Shown here piece by piece: positions 1 to 64,000 of a stretch of 64,000 nt of DNA. The notes under the pieces are model-generated. The model did not search any database, had not been told where the DNA came from, and saw only the letters and a program-made list of their open reading frames with translations. Location: NCBI RefSeq assembly GCF_035594125.1, contig NC_087172.1:20816930-20880929 (forward strand). Direction: 5' to 3'. The DNA is from Scylla paramamosain. Its lineage: Eukaryota > Arthropoda > Malacostraca > Decapoda > Portunidae. The translations under genes were made by a program, and so were the position numbers. How positions within the stretch are numbered: the first letter of the stretch is position 1; every line of letters begins with the position of its first letter.

Positions 1-918
1 AACCCCCCCCTCCATACATGTGAAGCATACTCCATACATGGACAGATAATGCCCTTGCACAGAGTTAGCAGCTGGGAAGGTGAGAAAAACTGTCAGAGAC
101 AACTCAGAACACCTAACTTCATAGAAGCTGTTTCAGCTAGAGATGAGATGTGAAGTTTCCAATTTAGATTATAAGTAAAGGACAGGGTGAGGATGTTTAG
201 TGTAGAGGAGGGGGACAGTTTGGTGTCATTGAAGAAGAGTGGATAGTTGTATGGAAGATTGTGTCAAGTTGATAAATAGAGGAATTAAGTTTTTGAGGCA
301 ATGAACAGTACTAAGTTTGCTCTGCCCCAATCAGAAATTTTAGGGAGATCAGAAATTGGGCATTCTGCAACTTCCCTGCATGAATTGTTTAATTCCTGAA
401 GGGTTGGAGGTCTGTGAAAAGATGTGGAAAAGTAGAGGGTGATATCATCAGCTTTGGAGTGGATAGAACAAGAAGTTTGGCTTAGAAGATCATTGATGAA
501 TAATAGGAAGAGAGTGAGTGACATGATAGAACCATGAGGAACACCACTGTTAATAGATTTAGAAGATAAATGACCATCTACCAAAGCAGCAATACAATGG
601 TCAGAAAGGAAACTTGAGATGAAGTTACAGAAAGAAGGATAGAGGCCTTAGGAGGATAGTTTGGAAGTCAAAGCTTTGTGCCAGACTATCAAAAACTTTG
701 ATATGTCTAAGGCAACAGTAAAAGTTTCACCAAAATCCCTAAATGAGGATGAACAAGATTCAGTAAGGAAAGCCAGATCATCAGTAGAGCGACCTTAATG
801 GAACCCATACTGGTGATCAAATAGAAGGTAGTGAAGTGATAGCTGTTTAAGAATCTTCCTGTTGAGGATAGATTAAAAAACTTTAGAGAGAAAATTAAAG
901 CAATAGGATGGTAGTTTG
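1..918 (-). mobile_element. LINE family A, 3' part (minus strand), cut by the window edge
   Basis: Read on the minus strand this is the RT palm-to-thumb region of family A (NSGVP, the YADD-box region, then [16 protein letters not shown]) and is closely similar to 3040-3960 of the + copy downstream. Frames are broken, and the active-site box is altered to KADD. The match stops at 918, the 5' truncation point. The 3' end lies off the left edge. Confidence 0.85.
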
Positions 919-1590
919 CCTGACATACCTATGGGAAAAAAGAACAAGTTTATGGTAAGTATATACCTTTTTTATCAATCTATGTAGAGCTTGTGCTACC
1001 TAGCACAAGGGTGTTATGCTAAAGTTGAACTTTTCTTTTTGGAGATAGTGGAATTTTCTCTTTGGAGGTGGTCGTTTGAATGCTTATTCACCCCAAAAAG
1101 GCAGACCAAATCTTGTAGGCCTGCTTATGTCCTACCATTCATATCAGGTGGCACAGCAGGCTTCTTTCACTACTCTGTTTTGTGTATGAACTGAATAATA
1201 CTCATTTACAGTGTCCTCTCAAATTGTGGGATACTCAGATTTTATGCTGAGACTTAAATTCTTACCATTTTGACATTTGTGCATTATCTTGAGTTTCTTG
1301 CTTTCATTACATATGAGTCACACCTTACTGTTGTTGTCACAATTAGTTAAAATAAATATCCAAGTGCTGTGTATTGTATACATATTTCCATGTACAGTTC
1401 ACATACCAGAACATACAGATTATTCATGTGGATAAACCACTTATTTGCCACAGCACTAGTCATGCTGGCATGCATGTGAGAGAGCAGGAGAGAAAGGCTG
1501 GTGTTACCCTACTTAAAAATATCTGGAGATATGAAGAAGAGGCCTGGCTCAGGAGATTCTGAATCATCTGTAGCCATATCATCTGTGCCA
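919..1590. other. Intronic stretch without recognisable gene
   Basis: AT-rich sequence between LINE remains. Short open frames here have no family resemblance. It probably includes part of the composite minisatellite element into which the next LINE inserted. Confidence 0.5.
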
Positions 1591-1690
1591 TACTGTTTAC
1601 ACTCCACTCCACCACTGCACCACTGCATCATGTTGAATGTGAGGATGCACAGTTGTGTGGGGACAAAACACTCATATAGTGTTAGTGACT
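1591..1690 (+). repeat. Minisatellite unit of the composite element (left part)
   Basis: Contains CACCACTGCATCATGTTGAA then TGTGAGGATGC and GGGGACAAAACACTC, the consensus of a 68-74 bp unit also seen at 6606, 13276, 14780 and 19022. LINE A at 1680-4401 interrupts this copy; its other half resumes at about 4402. Confidence 0.6.
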
Positions 1691-4401
1691 TAACCTGCTC
1701 TTGTGCCCACGCTCTTGAATCTTCAAAGTTTTCCACCATCTGGCTACGACTGCAGAGTCACTCTCATACTAAATTTATCTGTGCTGTATACCTCTCACCT
1801 AACTCCTCTGATTATAAGAAATTCTTTGACTACTTAACTTCCAAAGTGGAGCACATTCTGACCCTCTTCCCTTTTGCAGAGATCTCCATTCTTGGAGACT
1901 TCAATGTTCACCACCAGCTTTGGCTTTCCTCTCCCTTCACTGACCATCCTGGTGAACTAGCCTACAACTTTGCTATCCTCCATGACCTAGAGCAATTGGT
2001 GCAACACCCTACTCGTATTCCTGACCGTCTTGGAGATACGCCCAACATTCTTGACCTTTTCCTGACCTCTAATCCTTCTGCTTATGCTGTCCCCCTTTTT
2101 TCTCCGTTGGGCTCCTCCGATCACAATCTCATATCTTTATCTTGTCCTATTGCTCCAATCCCTCCTCAAGATCCCCCTAAGCGAAGGTGCCACTGGCATT
2201 TTGCCTCTGCTAGTTTCGGGGGACCTGAGGAGGTATTTTGCTGATTTTCCTTGGAATGACTACTGCTTCCATGTCAGACCCGTCTTTGTGTGCTGAGCGC
2301 ATAACAGAGGTGATAGTGTCTGGCATGGAGGCGTACATTCCTCACTCTTTTTCTCGTCCTAAACCTTCTAAACCTTGGTTTAACACAGCTTGTTCTTGTG
2401 CTATACATGATAGAAAGGTGGCCCGCAAAAGGTACTTAAGCCTTCCATCACCAGAATCTCATGCACTTTATATTTCTGCCCGGAACCATGCCAAGTCTGT
2501 TCTCCGACTAACCAAAAGCTCCTTCATTAACAGAAAATGTCAAAACCTTTCAAGATCTAACTCCCCTCGTGATTTCTGGCATCTAGCCAAAAATATCTCC
2601 AATAACTTTGCTTGTTCTTCTTTCCCTCCTCTATTTCAACCAGATGGCACCACTGCTATCACATCTATTTCTAAAGCTGAACTTTTCGCTCATACCTTTG
2701 CTAAAAACTCTACCTTGGACGATTCTGGGCTTGTTCCTCCCTCTCCTCCACCCTCTGACTACTTCATGCCACGTATTAAAATTCTTTGCAATGATGTTTT
2801 CCATGCCCTTGCTGGTCTAAACCCTCGGAAGGCTTATGAACCTGATGGGATCCCTCCTATTGTTCTCCGAAACTGTGCCTCCATGCTTGCACCTTGCCTA
2901 GTCAAACTCTTTCAGCTCTGTCTGTCAACATCTACCTTTCCTTCTTCCTGGAAGTTTGTCTACATTCAACCTGTTCCTAAAAAGGATGACCGTTCTAATC
3001 CCTCAAACTACCGTCCTATTGCTTTAATTTCCTGCCTATCTAAAGTTTTTTAATCTATCCTCAACAGGAAGATTCTTAAACATCTATCACTTCACAACCT
3101 TCTATCTGATCGCCAGTATGGGTTCCGTCAAGGCTGCTCTACTGGTGATCTTCTGGCTTTCCTTACTGAGTCTTGGTCATACTCTTTTAGAGATTTTGGT
3201 GAAACTTTTGCTGTTGCCTTGGACATATCAAAAGCTTTTGATATGTATGTTTTGATATGTTTGAGTCTGGCACAAAGCTTTGATTTCCAAACTACCCTCC
3301 TATGGTTTCTATCCTTCTCTCTGCAACTTCATCTCAAGTTTCCTTACTGACCGTTCTATTGCTGCTGTAGTAGACGGTCACTGTTCTTCTCCTAAATCTA
3401 TTAATAGTGGAGTTCCTCAGGGTTCTGTCCTGTCACCCACTCTCTTCTTATTATTCATTAATGATCTTCTAAACCAAACTTCTTGTTCTACCCACTCCTA
3501 CGCTGATGATACCACCCTGCACTTTTCCACACCTTTTCATAGACGTTCAACCCTTCAGGAGGTAAACATATCACGCAGGGAAGCCACAGAACGCTTGACT
3601 TCTGATATTTCTAAAATTTCTGATTGGGGCAGAGCAAACTTGGTATTGTTCAATGCCTCAAAAACTCAATTCCTCCATCAATCAACTTGACACAATCTTC
3701 CAGACAACTATCCCCTCTTCTTCAATGACACTCAACTGTCCCCCTCTTCTACACTGAACATCCTCGGTCTGTCCTTTACTTATAATCTGAACTGGAAACT
3801 TCACATCTCATCTCTAGCTAAAACAGCTTCTATGAAGTTAGGCGTTCTGAGACGTCTCTGCCAATTTTTCTCACCCCCCCCCAGCTGCTAACTCTGTACA
3901 AGGGCCTTATCCGTCCATGTATGGAGTATGCTTCACATGTCTGGGGGGGTTCCACTCATACTGCTCTTCTAGACAGGGTGGAATCAAAAGCTTTTCGTCT
4001 CATCAACTCCTCTCCTCTAACTGACTGTCTTCAGCCTCTCTCTCACCACCGCAATGTTGCATATCTAGCTGTGTTCTACCGCTATTTTCATGCTAACTGA
4101 TCTTCTGATCTTGCCAACTGCATGCCTCCTCTTCTTCTGCAGCCTCACTGCACAAGACTCTTCTTTCGCTCACCCCTATTCTGTCCACCTCTCTGTCCAC
4201 CTCTCTGGAACTCCCTGCCTGCTTCTGTATTTCCACCTTCCTATGACTTGAATTCTTTCAAGAGGGAGGTTTCAAGACACTTATTCATCAATTTTTGACT
4301 ACTGGTTTGACCCTTTTATGGGACTAGCATTTCAGTGGGCATTTTTTTTTTTTTATTGGAATTTTGTTGCCCTTGGCCAGTGTCCTACATAAAAAAAAAA
4401 A
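1680..4401 (+). mobile_element. LINE family A copy, 5'-truncated, frames broken
   Basis: Non-LTR retrotransposon encoding an APE-type endonuclease and a reverse transcriptase. The endonuclease part starts within the domain ([14 protein letters not shown] near 1890, [12 protein letters not shown] near 2120), and the RT follows from 2240 ([23 protein letters not shown], then SGVPQGSVLSP and a YADD box near 3500). There is a frameshift near 2240, a stop at 3051-3053 and an extra AT-rich duplication near 3240-3265, so it cannot make an intact protein. It ends with CTACAT plus poly-A at about 4401. It is inserted in the composite minisatellite element. I place it near the Jockey/CR1/I group only loosely. 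Confidence 0.9.
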
Positions 4402-4640
4402 AAAGGTTATGTGGCTGGCATAAATTAGTGTTTGAAATTTTCAGAGTTTTCAATACCTTGAGCTTTGTGATCCTCAAGTTTAGTGTTATTGCTTTGGAAA
4501 AAAGCAAGCATAAAACTTTAGGATTCTGTAAATATAAAATATCAATACTGTAATGACTTATGAATATAATGACTTATTAATGGCTCTCTGGAACTTAATT
4601 TGTTTATAAGTTAAGGATTGCTTACTGTTACCACTATAAT
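4402..4640 (+). repeat. Right half of the composite minisatellite element
   Basis: Matches 6836-6990 and 13345-13557: AATAAGTGTTT, TTTTCAATACTG, a block on GCTTTGGAAGAAAGCA, then TAATGACTTATGAATATAATG and a GGAACTTAATTTG end. The three copies define one interspersed family. Confidence 0.6.
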
Positions 4641-4910
4641 TCCCAGCTCCTTCAGAAAGCTGTTGCACCTGGACTAGCTTTCCTGATCCACATCCTACAT
4701 GGACTCACTGCAGGGCTCAAAGACAGGGTCCCTTGTGACTCCTGCACCCTTTTCACAACAGTCATAACTCCAGGTCACACTAATTTGAGGTCTCCAGACT
4801 GTTTCACTGACCCACAGACATGGGAAATACTCAAACAACACTTAAACACTCATAACTACAAAAGAATTGACTACCACGTCTAGGAAAAACAGTTAACATA
4901 CAATAACACA
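4641..4910. other. No recognisable feature
   Basis: Unique-looking intronic sequence; no coding signature, RNA gene or repeat family recognised. Confidence 0.4.
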
Positions 4911-4912
4911 TA

Positions 4913-5669
4913 CCGTATTTGATGGCTCATAAGACGCATGGGCTCATAAGATGCACCCAGTTTTGGCAGACATTGAAATGAAAAAAAAAGATAAATGAAC
5001 AAATTTAAGCTCTGAATATGAAGTGAAGGATTTCACCTGACATTTGAAGACTCTCACATCCATTTAGATCATTATTAGATCCCAGTATTTTGCATTTAAA
5101 AATTTTAATATTTGCTAGTAGCCTATGCACCAGTCCTGTTGTGAGATGTAAACATGTACCTGGCATATGGCGTTGGCAGTGACTGAGAGAGACTACAGGG
5201 GTACTAAAGTTTCTTCATAAGAATGTTAAAAGATAGGTACAATTTTAATTGTATGAAAGTGTGTCTTACCTCAAGGAGTAACGGCATCACACTGTAAAGA
5301 ACACAGTGAAGCTTGCCTGTGTCACCGGGTTCGGTGCGTAACTGACTGTGTGTTTGTTTTGGTACGTGCAGTGCATGGTGCATGGTCACTTAGGTAAATT
5401 CTTCCTGACTGGTGTCATTCTATGTGAATTACCAGTAAGTATGACCTATTATATATTGTTACCTTGAAAGAAAGAGTTGTTTTGTGGTGTAGTACCAATC
5501 ATCACTGTTTTATTTGTGCAAAGATGTCTGAGGTTTGATTTTAGAGCCTCTGTTGCCATAGACCTACTACCAACCACTGCCTCAATGCTGAACCTTGGCC
5601 TTAGGATGCAGGCTCATTTCCTGAGACTTTTTTGGAGAAAAGGTGTGTCTTATGAGCCATCAAATATGT
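4913..5669. mobile_element. TIR DNA element, 757 bp, TA-flanked
   Basis: The left end CCGTATTTGATGGCTCATAA and the inverted right end (reverse of CATATTTGATGGCTCATAAG) match over about 25 bases, with TA on each side (4911-4912 and 5670-5671). A second internal ATAAGATGCACC motif follows the left TIR. No transposase frame is seen, so it is non-autonomous. The TA target suggests Tc1/mariner mobilisation. Confidence 0.75.
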
Positions 5670-5671
5670 TA

Positions 5672-6087
<416 letters not shown>

Positions 6088-6343
6088 GCCCACACTGCTT
6101 CTTGTGCTGTCTTTACAGGAATAAAACACATTACTTCTAAAAATTCTACTGATTAAATTAGGGGGACTAGATGAATACTGGTTACTTTATTGTCAAGGGC
6201 AACTCTTCTACTAAATACTGGGTGAGATTCAAATTGAATGGCTAAGGGGAAGTAATGAAATTTACGAGGGGAATAAGGAGTTTCAGGCTGAGTACGTACG
6301 TGACCAGGACATGTCTAAGTCTTGTCCCAGGCCTGTCTTTCTT

Positions 6344-6468
<125 letters not shown>

Positions 6469-6605
6469 TGTTCATTATTCTTTTCTCATTCCTTCTTACT
6501 GCTTTCTTCATTTTATATTGCATTATCTCGCTGTATGCAATACTACATATATGGCAATAGTACTGCCACTTTGTGAAAAAAAAATATGAGATTGCTATTG
6601 CATTG

Positions 6606-6990
6606 CTACTGCATTATGCTGTAGCAGCACTTCATCTCTGCCTCACTGCATCATGCTGCATGTGAGCACAAAACACATGCACTTACACAGTGTACATGAT
6701 GGTGCTCCACCACTGTGTCATGCCAGATGTGAGGATAAAACATGCACACACAGTTCTAGATACAGCTGTGCTGCACTGCTGCAATGCTGTGTCACATTGG
6801 ATGTAAGGACAAAACATAGGCACTTACAGTTCTAGGCCATGGGACTGGAATAAATAAACATTTTCATTGTTTTCAGTGCTGTGAGTTTTGCAATGCTTGA
6901 GTTTAGTACTATGCCTTTGGAAGAAAGCATGTGTGAAATTCAAGAGGGTACTGTATATATCCCAGGAATTAGATTGAACTTGTTGTTGTG
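6606..6990 (+). repeat. Composite minisatellite element copy: three units plus right part
   Basis: Three units spaced 68 and 74 bp (anchored on AAAAC near 6669, 6737 and 6811), each with a CTGCATCATG-like block, GATGTGAGGACAAAAC, a short AC-rich run and AGTTCTAG. From 6836 the sequence continues into the right part shared with 4402-4640 and 13345-13557. Confidence 0.7.
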
Positions 6991-7279
6991 GCAAAGAGGA
7001 CTGCTGTTGAGCTACATGATATACTGAACTATTACTGTTAACTTTGAGATGATGCTATAATCCTCATGTTGGGAGCACCTGCACAAACAGGATGTGCCAA
7101 TTCTACAGTTAGTTATATTTTTGTTTAGGCATTCCTCAACCCTGTTGGATTGCTTTCCAAAGTTTTGGGGGCTCCCAGCCAAGATTGGCCAGCGTGTATT
7201 ACTCAGAACAGCAGTGTCATAGGCCGAGTGTCAAGAAATGTAAACAGACCCAGTGGAGTAGTGTCAACATGGCACAAGA

Positions 7280-7480
7280 AAGAAATCTGCATCCATGACT
7301 TATGAGCAAAAGCTGATGCTTATGAATCTGGTCACTAGTCATAGTGCTGGTAAGAGTGGCAACTATGGCCTCATCAACAAGAAAAAGGTGATATGGCAGA
7401 GGATTGCTGCCAGGTATAATGCTGCCCACCCTACAACTGAGACCAAGACTGCACCAACTGAAGAGAGCTTAGGAATACCT
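7280..7480 (+). pseudogene. Myb/SANT-like DNA-binding domain fragment
   Basis: The frame starting near 7295 reads YEQKLMLMNLVTSHSAGKSG, then GLINKKKVIWQRIAARYNA. That is the pattern of Myb/SANT-like domains found in transposon-associated and zeste/FSBP-like proteins: an E-K-xx-L helix, a basic linker, and a W-xx-I-xx-x-[FY]-N third helix. The frame stops after 82 codons without a partner exon. Either a decayed fragment of a transposon accessory gene or a retrocopied domain. Confidence 0.5.
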
Positions 7481-7543
7481 CAGAAACTAATATTTCATAG
7501 TTATAACATGCAGTATACAAATATATACACAAATACATTTTAG

Positions 7544-8460
7544 CTCAGAGCAATTATTTCCTTGATCCTAGAATAGCTCAGCTGCACAGAAAAGGGGTAA
7601 ATATTTGTGTGTTAATTATTATATGAAGGTGGAATTTTTGGAACCTAAACCCATGGGCAATTAAACTGGCTAAAGCAGAGGTAATTATCTTCACTCTTTT
7701 TCCAAACTTTTTCTTTTCTGGCCATCCACAGAAAACTTTTAGTATCTAAAATTTTCTATTAAATTAGGAGATAGAACATCATAACCTCCCTTCCTTGGGA
7801 ACTGAGGAGAAAGAGGAATAGGGTGTAGAAGAGAGAGGATGCTTTGGAATCTTATTTAAGAGAAGAGAACAATGATAACAAAGGAACCTTTGAGTTAATG
7901 GAATAGAAGCATACCAAGGACTAGCAGGCCCTAGCTCCCCTGAAACATGTCATGGACAGGGTTAAAGAAAAAAAAATTCGGATAAATTATTATAGGTAGT
8001 TCAGATCTGCAGGCATAGCAGTTTCCAAAATTAATCCAAATAATTGTATAGATGCTGAATAATGACATGCCTTCTGTATAATTCAAAATAAGACAAACCC
8101 AATAATAAGCATAACCTTAGCTTAAAAGCTGTGTGACATTATTAATTTTTTTTTAAGACTGGCAGGTGAAAATAAAAAGCTTACTACTAAGTGATATACT
8201 CGGTAATTTTTTGTTTAGGGTAAAATTATATAATACATATTGTAAGGTATTTCTAATATAATGTTTATTTCATGGTACAGAAGGTTGCTTCAGGGCATCA
8301 GTCATATCCTGCAAGTTCCTTGAATTTTCTGGCCATTTTCATAAAGTATCCAATTTCTTTCTCTATTTCAGTGTTCCAGAGATATAGTATTTCTTAGCTA
8401 AATGTGCTTCAAATGACGGGATGAATGCTATATTGCTGTAATATTGACCATTATAGGAAC
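7544..8460. other. No recognisable feature
   Basis: AT-rich intron; no coding, RNA or repeat signature recognised on either strand. Confidence 0.4.
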
Positions 8461-8466
8461 ATGCTG

Positions 8467-9280
<814 letters not shown>

Positions 9281-9285
9281 ACCAA

Positions 9286-10269
9286 TCCTTGAGTTAACCA
9301 GGTGCTGATGCCCAACCCTCCCTCTTTCATACTTCTTTCCTCGTGTCTCTACAGCTGTGCCATAGAGCATCCCCTTTGAGTTTCTCTGATGTCATGAGCA
9401 ATTATAGTATTTGAAATTTACAAGGATGGCTATCTAGAACATTCCCACTATGGTAAATATTGTGAGAAACTGCAGGAACCCCAAAGGGCTACATAGCAGC
9501 AATGACATGATATTTGCCATCCTGTCATTAGAAGCACATTAACTGAGAAATGCTACACCCTTAAAACATTGAAACAGCAAAAGCAATTAGATTCCTTCTG
9601 AAAATAGCTGTGAAGATGTTTGTTTTGATCTTGATGCAAACTTTAATACTTCATAAAAGAATATGGCAGTAATGTAATGGTAATTTTTTCTTAATATAAA
9701 AAAAAATTGCATATATTTTTCAGATCATATTACAGCCAGTAATATTAATTTAATGCAGTAATTTAGAAATTTATTATGGATCAGGCAGCCCTAGCTCTTC
9801 CCAAAAACTCCTCACCAAAATTCCAAATTTTGTCATTTGCCTGAATGAAAGGTAGCACTTGAAGGTGACCAAAATGTGATTATGGCTGAAGTGACTTTGT
9901 TCATTGGCTAACAAACAATAAAAGGGTGACCATGAAACTAGCCCTATCTATTTGATTTGCTTTGGTCATGTCACAGTGTTCATTGTGACATTGTTCAGTT
10001 ACAAATTACCATATAATATAATCTCAGTTTCTTTGTTACCTAAATTTACTGTAACTTTAACATAATCCTATGTATTTACAAACAAATGTTCAATGATTAC
10101 TTGTCTTAATCATGACAAGATGATGATCAAGCAATGAAGACTGGACAATTTTTATAATACTGTATTATTTAGATTTTATACTGATTTGGTTAAAAATCTT
10201 GAAAAGTGACATTTGGGGATATCATTATTTCAAATTGTGGACTTGTCACTATCACCAAAAAATGTCAAC

Positions 10270-10273
<4 letters not shown>
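9286..10273. other. No recognisable feature
   Basis: AT-rich intron upstream of the first visible UBA2 exon; no other exon seen. Confidence 0.4.

Positions 10274-10358
<85 letters not shown>
10274..10358. repeat. (GA)n microsatellite beside the UBA2 exon acceptor
   Basis: About 85 bp of GA ending 25 bases before the exon at 10384. Confidence 0.99.
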
Positions 10359-10360
<2 letters not shown>

Positions 10361-10383
10361 ACAATTTGTTCTCTTTAATACAG

Positions 10384-61555
<51,172 letters not shown>

Positions 61556-62376
61556 GGAAAGAAAGAAGGACTTTCATATGGATATTGTGTTGCATCAGAC
61601 AGTCACACTCTATAACAAAATCAGATAGGAATATGCAGTTGTGATGTGGGCACATATGAAAGCATGTTACTGTGGAAAGTACAAAAAATAACCATAAAAG
61701 TGGCACTAGTTAGAAAAAATGTCCAACGAAGAGGCTGGAAAGCTACAATGTCACACTGATTTTAGGAGAAAGAGAGTGATTATTTTGATATTCAAATCAG
61801 TTTGTGTGTAGAGGAAATTGGATGATGCTGGTGAAGAGAGTGCAACAGAGAATGAATAGAAAACGGAAAAGACCAGATGATAATGTGATATATAGGAAGG
61901 AGTGAAAGGAATTTATATGGCTTTGAAAAAAACTTTCAAATGGGTGCATAAGATGCTGCTAAACCATATTGAAAATTGCCTGGAGGAAAAGTAGAGGAGA
62001 GCTCATATAACAGAAAAGATCTTGGAAGAATGTCATTCCCAAGAATAATTTTTCCCCCAAGTTGCATTCATGACTCATATAAAAGGTATGCCTAATGATG
62101 TGAGTTGTTTTGTTAATCTTTGTACACAATGTTTCTTAGGTTATAAAAAAAAATGAAGTCTTCAAATCATGAATACTGCAGGAATTGGATGAAGTATGGA
62201 AATTAAGTCGATTAATTTTTTTTTAATTGAAAATTTTAAAGTAGTTGGAGCTGGAAGCAGATGGGAAAAGAACTGGATGAAAGTAAACAAAGTGGTAAAG
62301 TAAAAAGACATACAAAACCTGAGAGTACAAGATATTCTGTGTAAAATGGAAAAAAAAAATAAATAAAAAAAATAAA
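61556..62376 (+). other. UBA2: UBA2 3' untranslated region, probable extent
   Basis: No conserved frame follows the stop. The first clear cluster of AATAAA signals is at 62358-62376, so the mRNA may end shortly after. The sequence is AT-rich and free of recognisable repeats up to there. The extent is inferred from the signal alone. Confidence 0.4.
62358..62376 (+). promoter_or_regulatory. Candidate polyadenylation signals
   Basis: AATAAA occurs at 62358, 62362 and 62371 in an A-rich run about 800 bases after the UBA2 stop, and T-rich sequence follows. A chance A-rich match is possible. Confidence 0.35.
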
Positions 62377-64000
62377 GGCATATATAATGTGGTGGACTCA
62401 ATTTTTCACATCTCAGAAAATCAGGCTATATTCTAGCAATGTATTTCATACATGCATCTCAGCTCAGTCCAAAGAGATTGCTTGTTGCCCCAGCTACTAA
62501 CAGTGTATACATTATACATTTATCCATAGTGAACTGTGATTATATGTGTTGCTCTTGACCTAAATTTGGAAGCTGAGGTGGCACCATGCTATCCTTGGAT
62601 AGTTAGATGAAGAAATAGTATTAACTATTGACTAGTGAGATGGCTGCATCTTGTTGAAAGGGTTCAAATAGGCAAGGGACAATACTTTAGTTCAGGAAGT
62701 TTTTAGTTTTTGTCTGCTGGCAGAAAGAAGGCCTTGTACACTTTGTGACAGGGCAAAACTGCAGGATTCCATATTATTTCAGAGCCCTCACATTGGGATA
62801 CAAAGCAGTATAAGACTGACTCATGCTACCATAGGAAATATGCTAGAGAATGTCATGAACTTCACATCTGCATCTATGCAGCCATCTCCCCTTTCCAAGT
62901 CATCAGTAATCTGTATTGTCCCAGAACCTAAGATGCACAGGAAATGTTTAGTTACATTCATTAGGCAAGTAGTGAGCAGATTAAAGGAAACAACATGTAA
63001 AATGTGTCATAAAAATGCACTTAAAGAACTGTAGAACATGAATACACTGTACAAAATAGAATATAAAAAGCCTATGAGCCATTAATACCTGTATGCAAAG
63101 CTATAAGAGCAAGAGCTGCTAGGTACATACCTCCACCTCCATTCATTCCCCAGTCTGCATCATATTCCCTTCTTTTTTGTTCATCTTCAGATGGTTTACA
63201 TTCTCAAAGCCCATGATGTCAAGCCTAGTACATAGTTACTGGTCTCTTTGTCATCATCCTTTGCCACATCATTGTCATCATCATCCAGGGACATAGTATC
63301 CTCTAACTTGGTCACTTCCAGTTTCTTCCATCAACTCAATTCCAGAGATCACTGACCCTTTTTATCGTAAGTGTGTATCATTCACTAAGAAAGCCAACAG
63401 AAGTAAGAATTTATGAAAGTGTGAAGCAGTGAAAGCCTAGCACATTGTGGTGGGTCACATCAACATAATCTCCAGGCTAAGTTGGTCATAGCTGCTGAAA
63501 TATGCCTAATGTTAGGTCTCCTTTTAATTTTATGGACAATGAAGGACTAAGTTGTGAGGAAAGAAAGCATAAGCCTATGGTCTGACCATTTTTAATTGAA
63601 CATTTAGGCATTGTCCTTTCTGGGAATTCTCCAGCCTGCAGTGCTGCCACATTTATATTAAGACATATCCCATGTCAGGTACCTCCTACCTCAAAAGTAA
63701 ATGGTGTAGTATATATACATTGTGATTCTCTAAAAAAGGCAAGTTAGTGTAATATGTTTTTTTTAATGATGCATTGTTTTTTTTTGCAAACACCACAACC
63801 CTTGACAAGGTTTCCTCCAGGCATTGTCACGTCGTCACATGGTCAGAGTGACTTGTGTTAATCAGTGGTCACTTCCTCTCGCGCTGCCAGCTAGGATAGA
63901 AGCTAACTCTCCCACTCACTTTCGTCACCACAGCTGAGAAAGCTTATTTATATAGTAAATAAGTATTTTTTTGGAAGAAAAGGCTAATAGGGGGTTCATT
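62377..64000. other. Downstream region, no recognisable gene
   Basis: A plus-strand open frame at 62840-63034 ends CKMCHKNALKEL and has no family I recognise. The minus strand near 63220-63330 reads an acidic stretch (LEDTMSLDDDDNDVAKDDDK) of a kind found near the end of some pogo/Tigger transposases, but it is too short to call. Confidence 0.35.

Noticed and set aside
62840..63034. Downstream 64-codon frame ending CKMCHKNALKEL
   Set aside because: A single CxxC is not enough for a zinc-finger call and the frame has no flanking support.

Overview
This is animal nuclear DNA and almost certainly comes from a decapod crustacean. It carries one conserved host gene in pieces separated by very large introns. 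The rest is long AC, AG/CT and AT microsatellites, two abundant families of non-LTR retrotransposons, and small TIR, Helitron and SINE elements of the kind seen in crab and shrimp genomes. The metazoan call rests on the gene; the decapod call rests on repeat style and my recollection of similar repeats, so it is weaker.

Host gene. The + strand encodes the C-terminal half of UBA2 (SAE2), the catalytic subunit of the SUMO-activating enzyme. I place seven coding exons at 10384-10502, 21983-22106, 31904-32016, 37936-38211, 51097-51179, 51937-52103 and 61395-61555 (stop at 61553-61555). All six exon-exon phases agree, and the joined product follows animal UBA2 from the acidic linker through the end of the adenylation domain, the second zinc-binding CxxC and the ubiquitin-fold domain to a lysine/acid-rich tail. 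The N-terminal exons (ATP site, catalytic cysteine, first zinc-binding pair) lie upstream of the window. About 50 kb of intron separates 1.04 kb of coding sequence.

Transposon landscape. LINE family A (APE endonuclease plus RT, poly-A tail after CTACAT) has at least nine pieces on both strands: 1-918(-), 1680-4401(+), 19431-19637(+), 23667-25850(-), 25849-28376(+), 47806-48816(-), 50199-50630(+), the split element 55857-56290/57550-59653(-), and 56291-57549(-). The 57600-59681 copy still has a 693-codon open frame, so the family moved recently. LINE family B (Lys/Glu-rich, 3' end AACTAGGTAA running into AC repeats) has copies at 12268-13148, 15005-18942, 39990-42745, 42985-46414, 46996-49127 and 54426-55379, all +. 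A third, older LINE lies at about 10640-11500.

DNA transposons and relics: a Tc1-like transposase relic (52860-53803), a mariner relic (29914-30664), a ZBED-type hAT relic (49128-49900), a DIRS-type tyrosine recombinase relic (35368-36006), two Helitron copies (17697-18664, 36791-37591), a hAT MITE with a perfect 8-bp target duplication (36027-36548), several TA-flanked TIR elements, a long fold-back element (8467-9280), a tRNA-derived SINE (19159-19434), and a minisatellite-bearing TIR-like family.

Nesting is the main architectural feature. The deepest case is LINE A inside LINE A inside a TA-flanked DNA element inside LINE B (54.4-59.9 kb). Others are a Helitron inside LINE B, LINE A inside LINE B, and a 111-bp LTR-like insert inside LINE A. 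Nothing in the window looks like an operon, virus or CRISPR system. The most unusual signals are the link between LINE B tails and AC microsatellites, the composite minisatellite element, and two independent LINE A insertions at nearly the same point of one host repeat.
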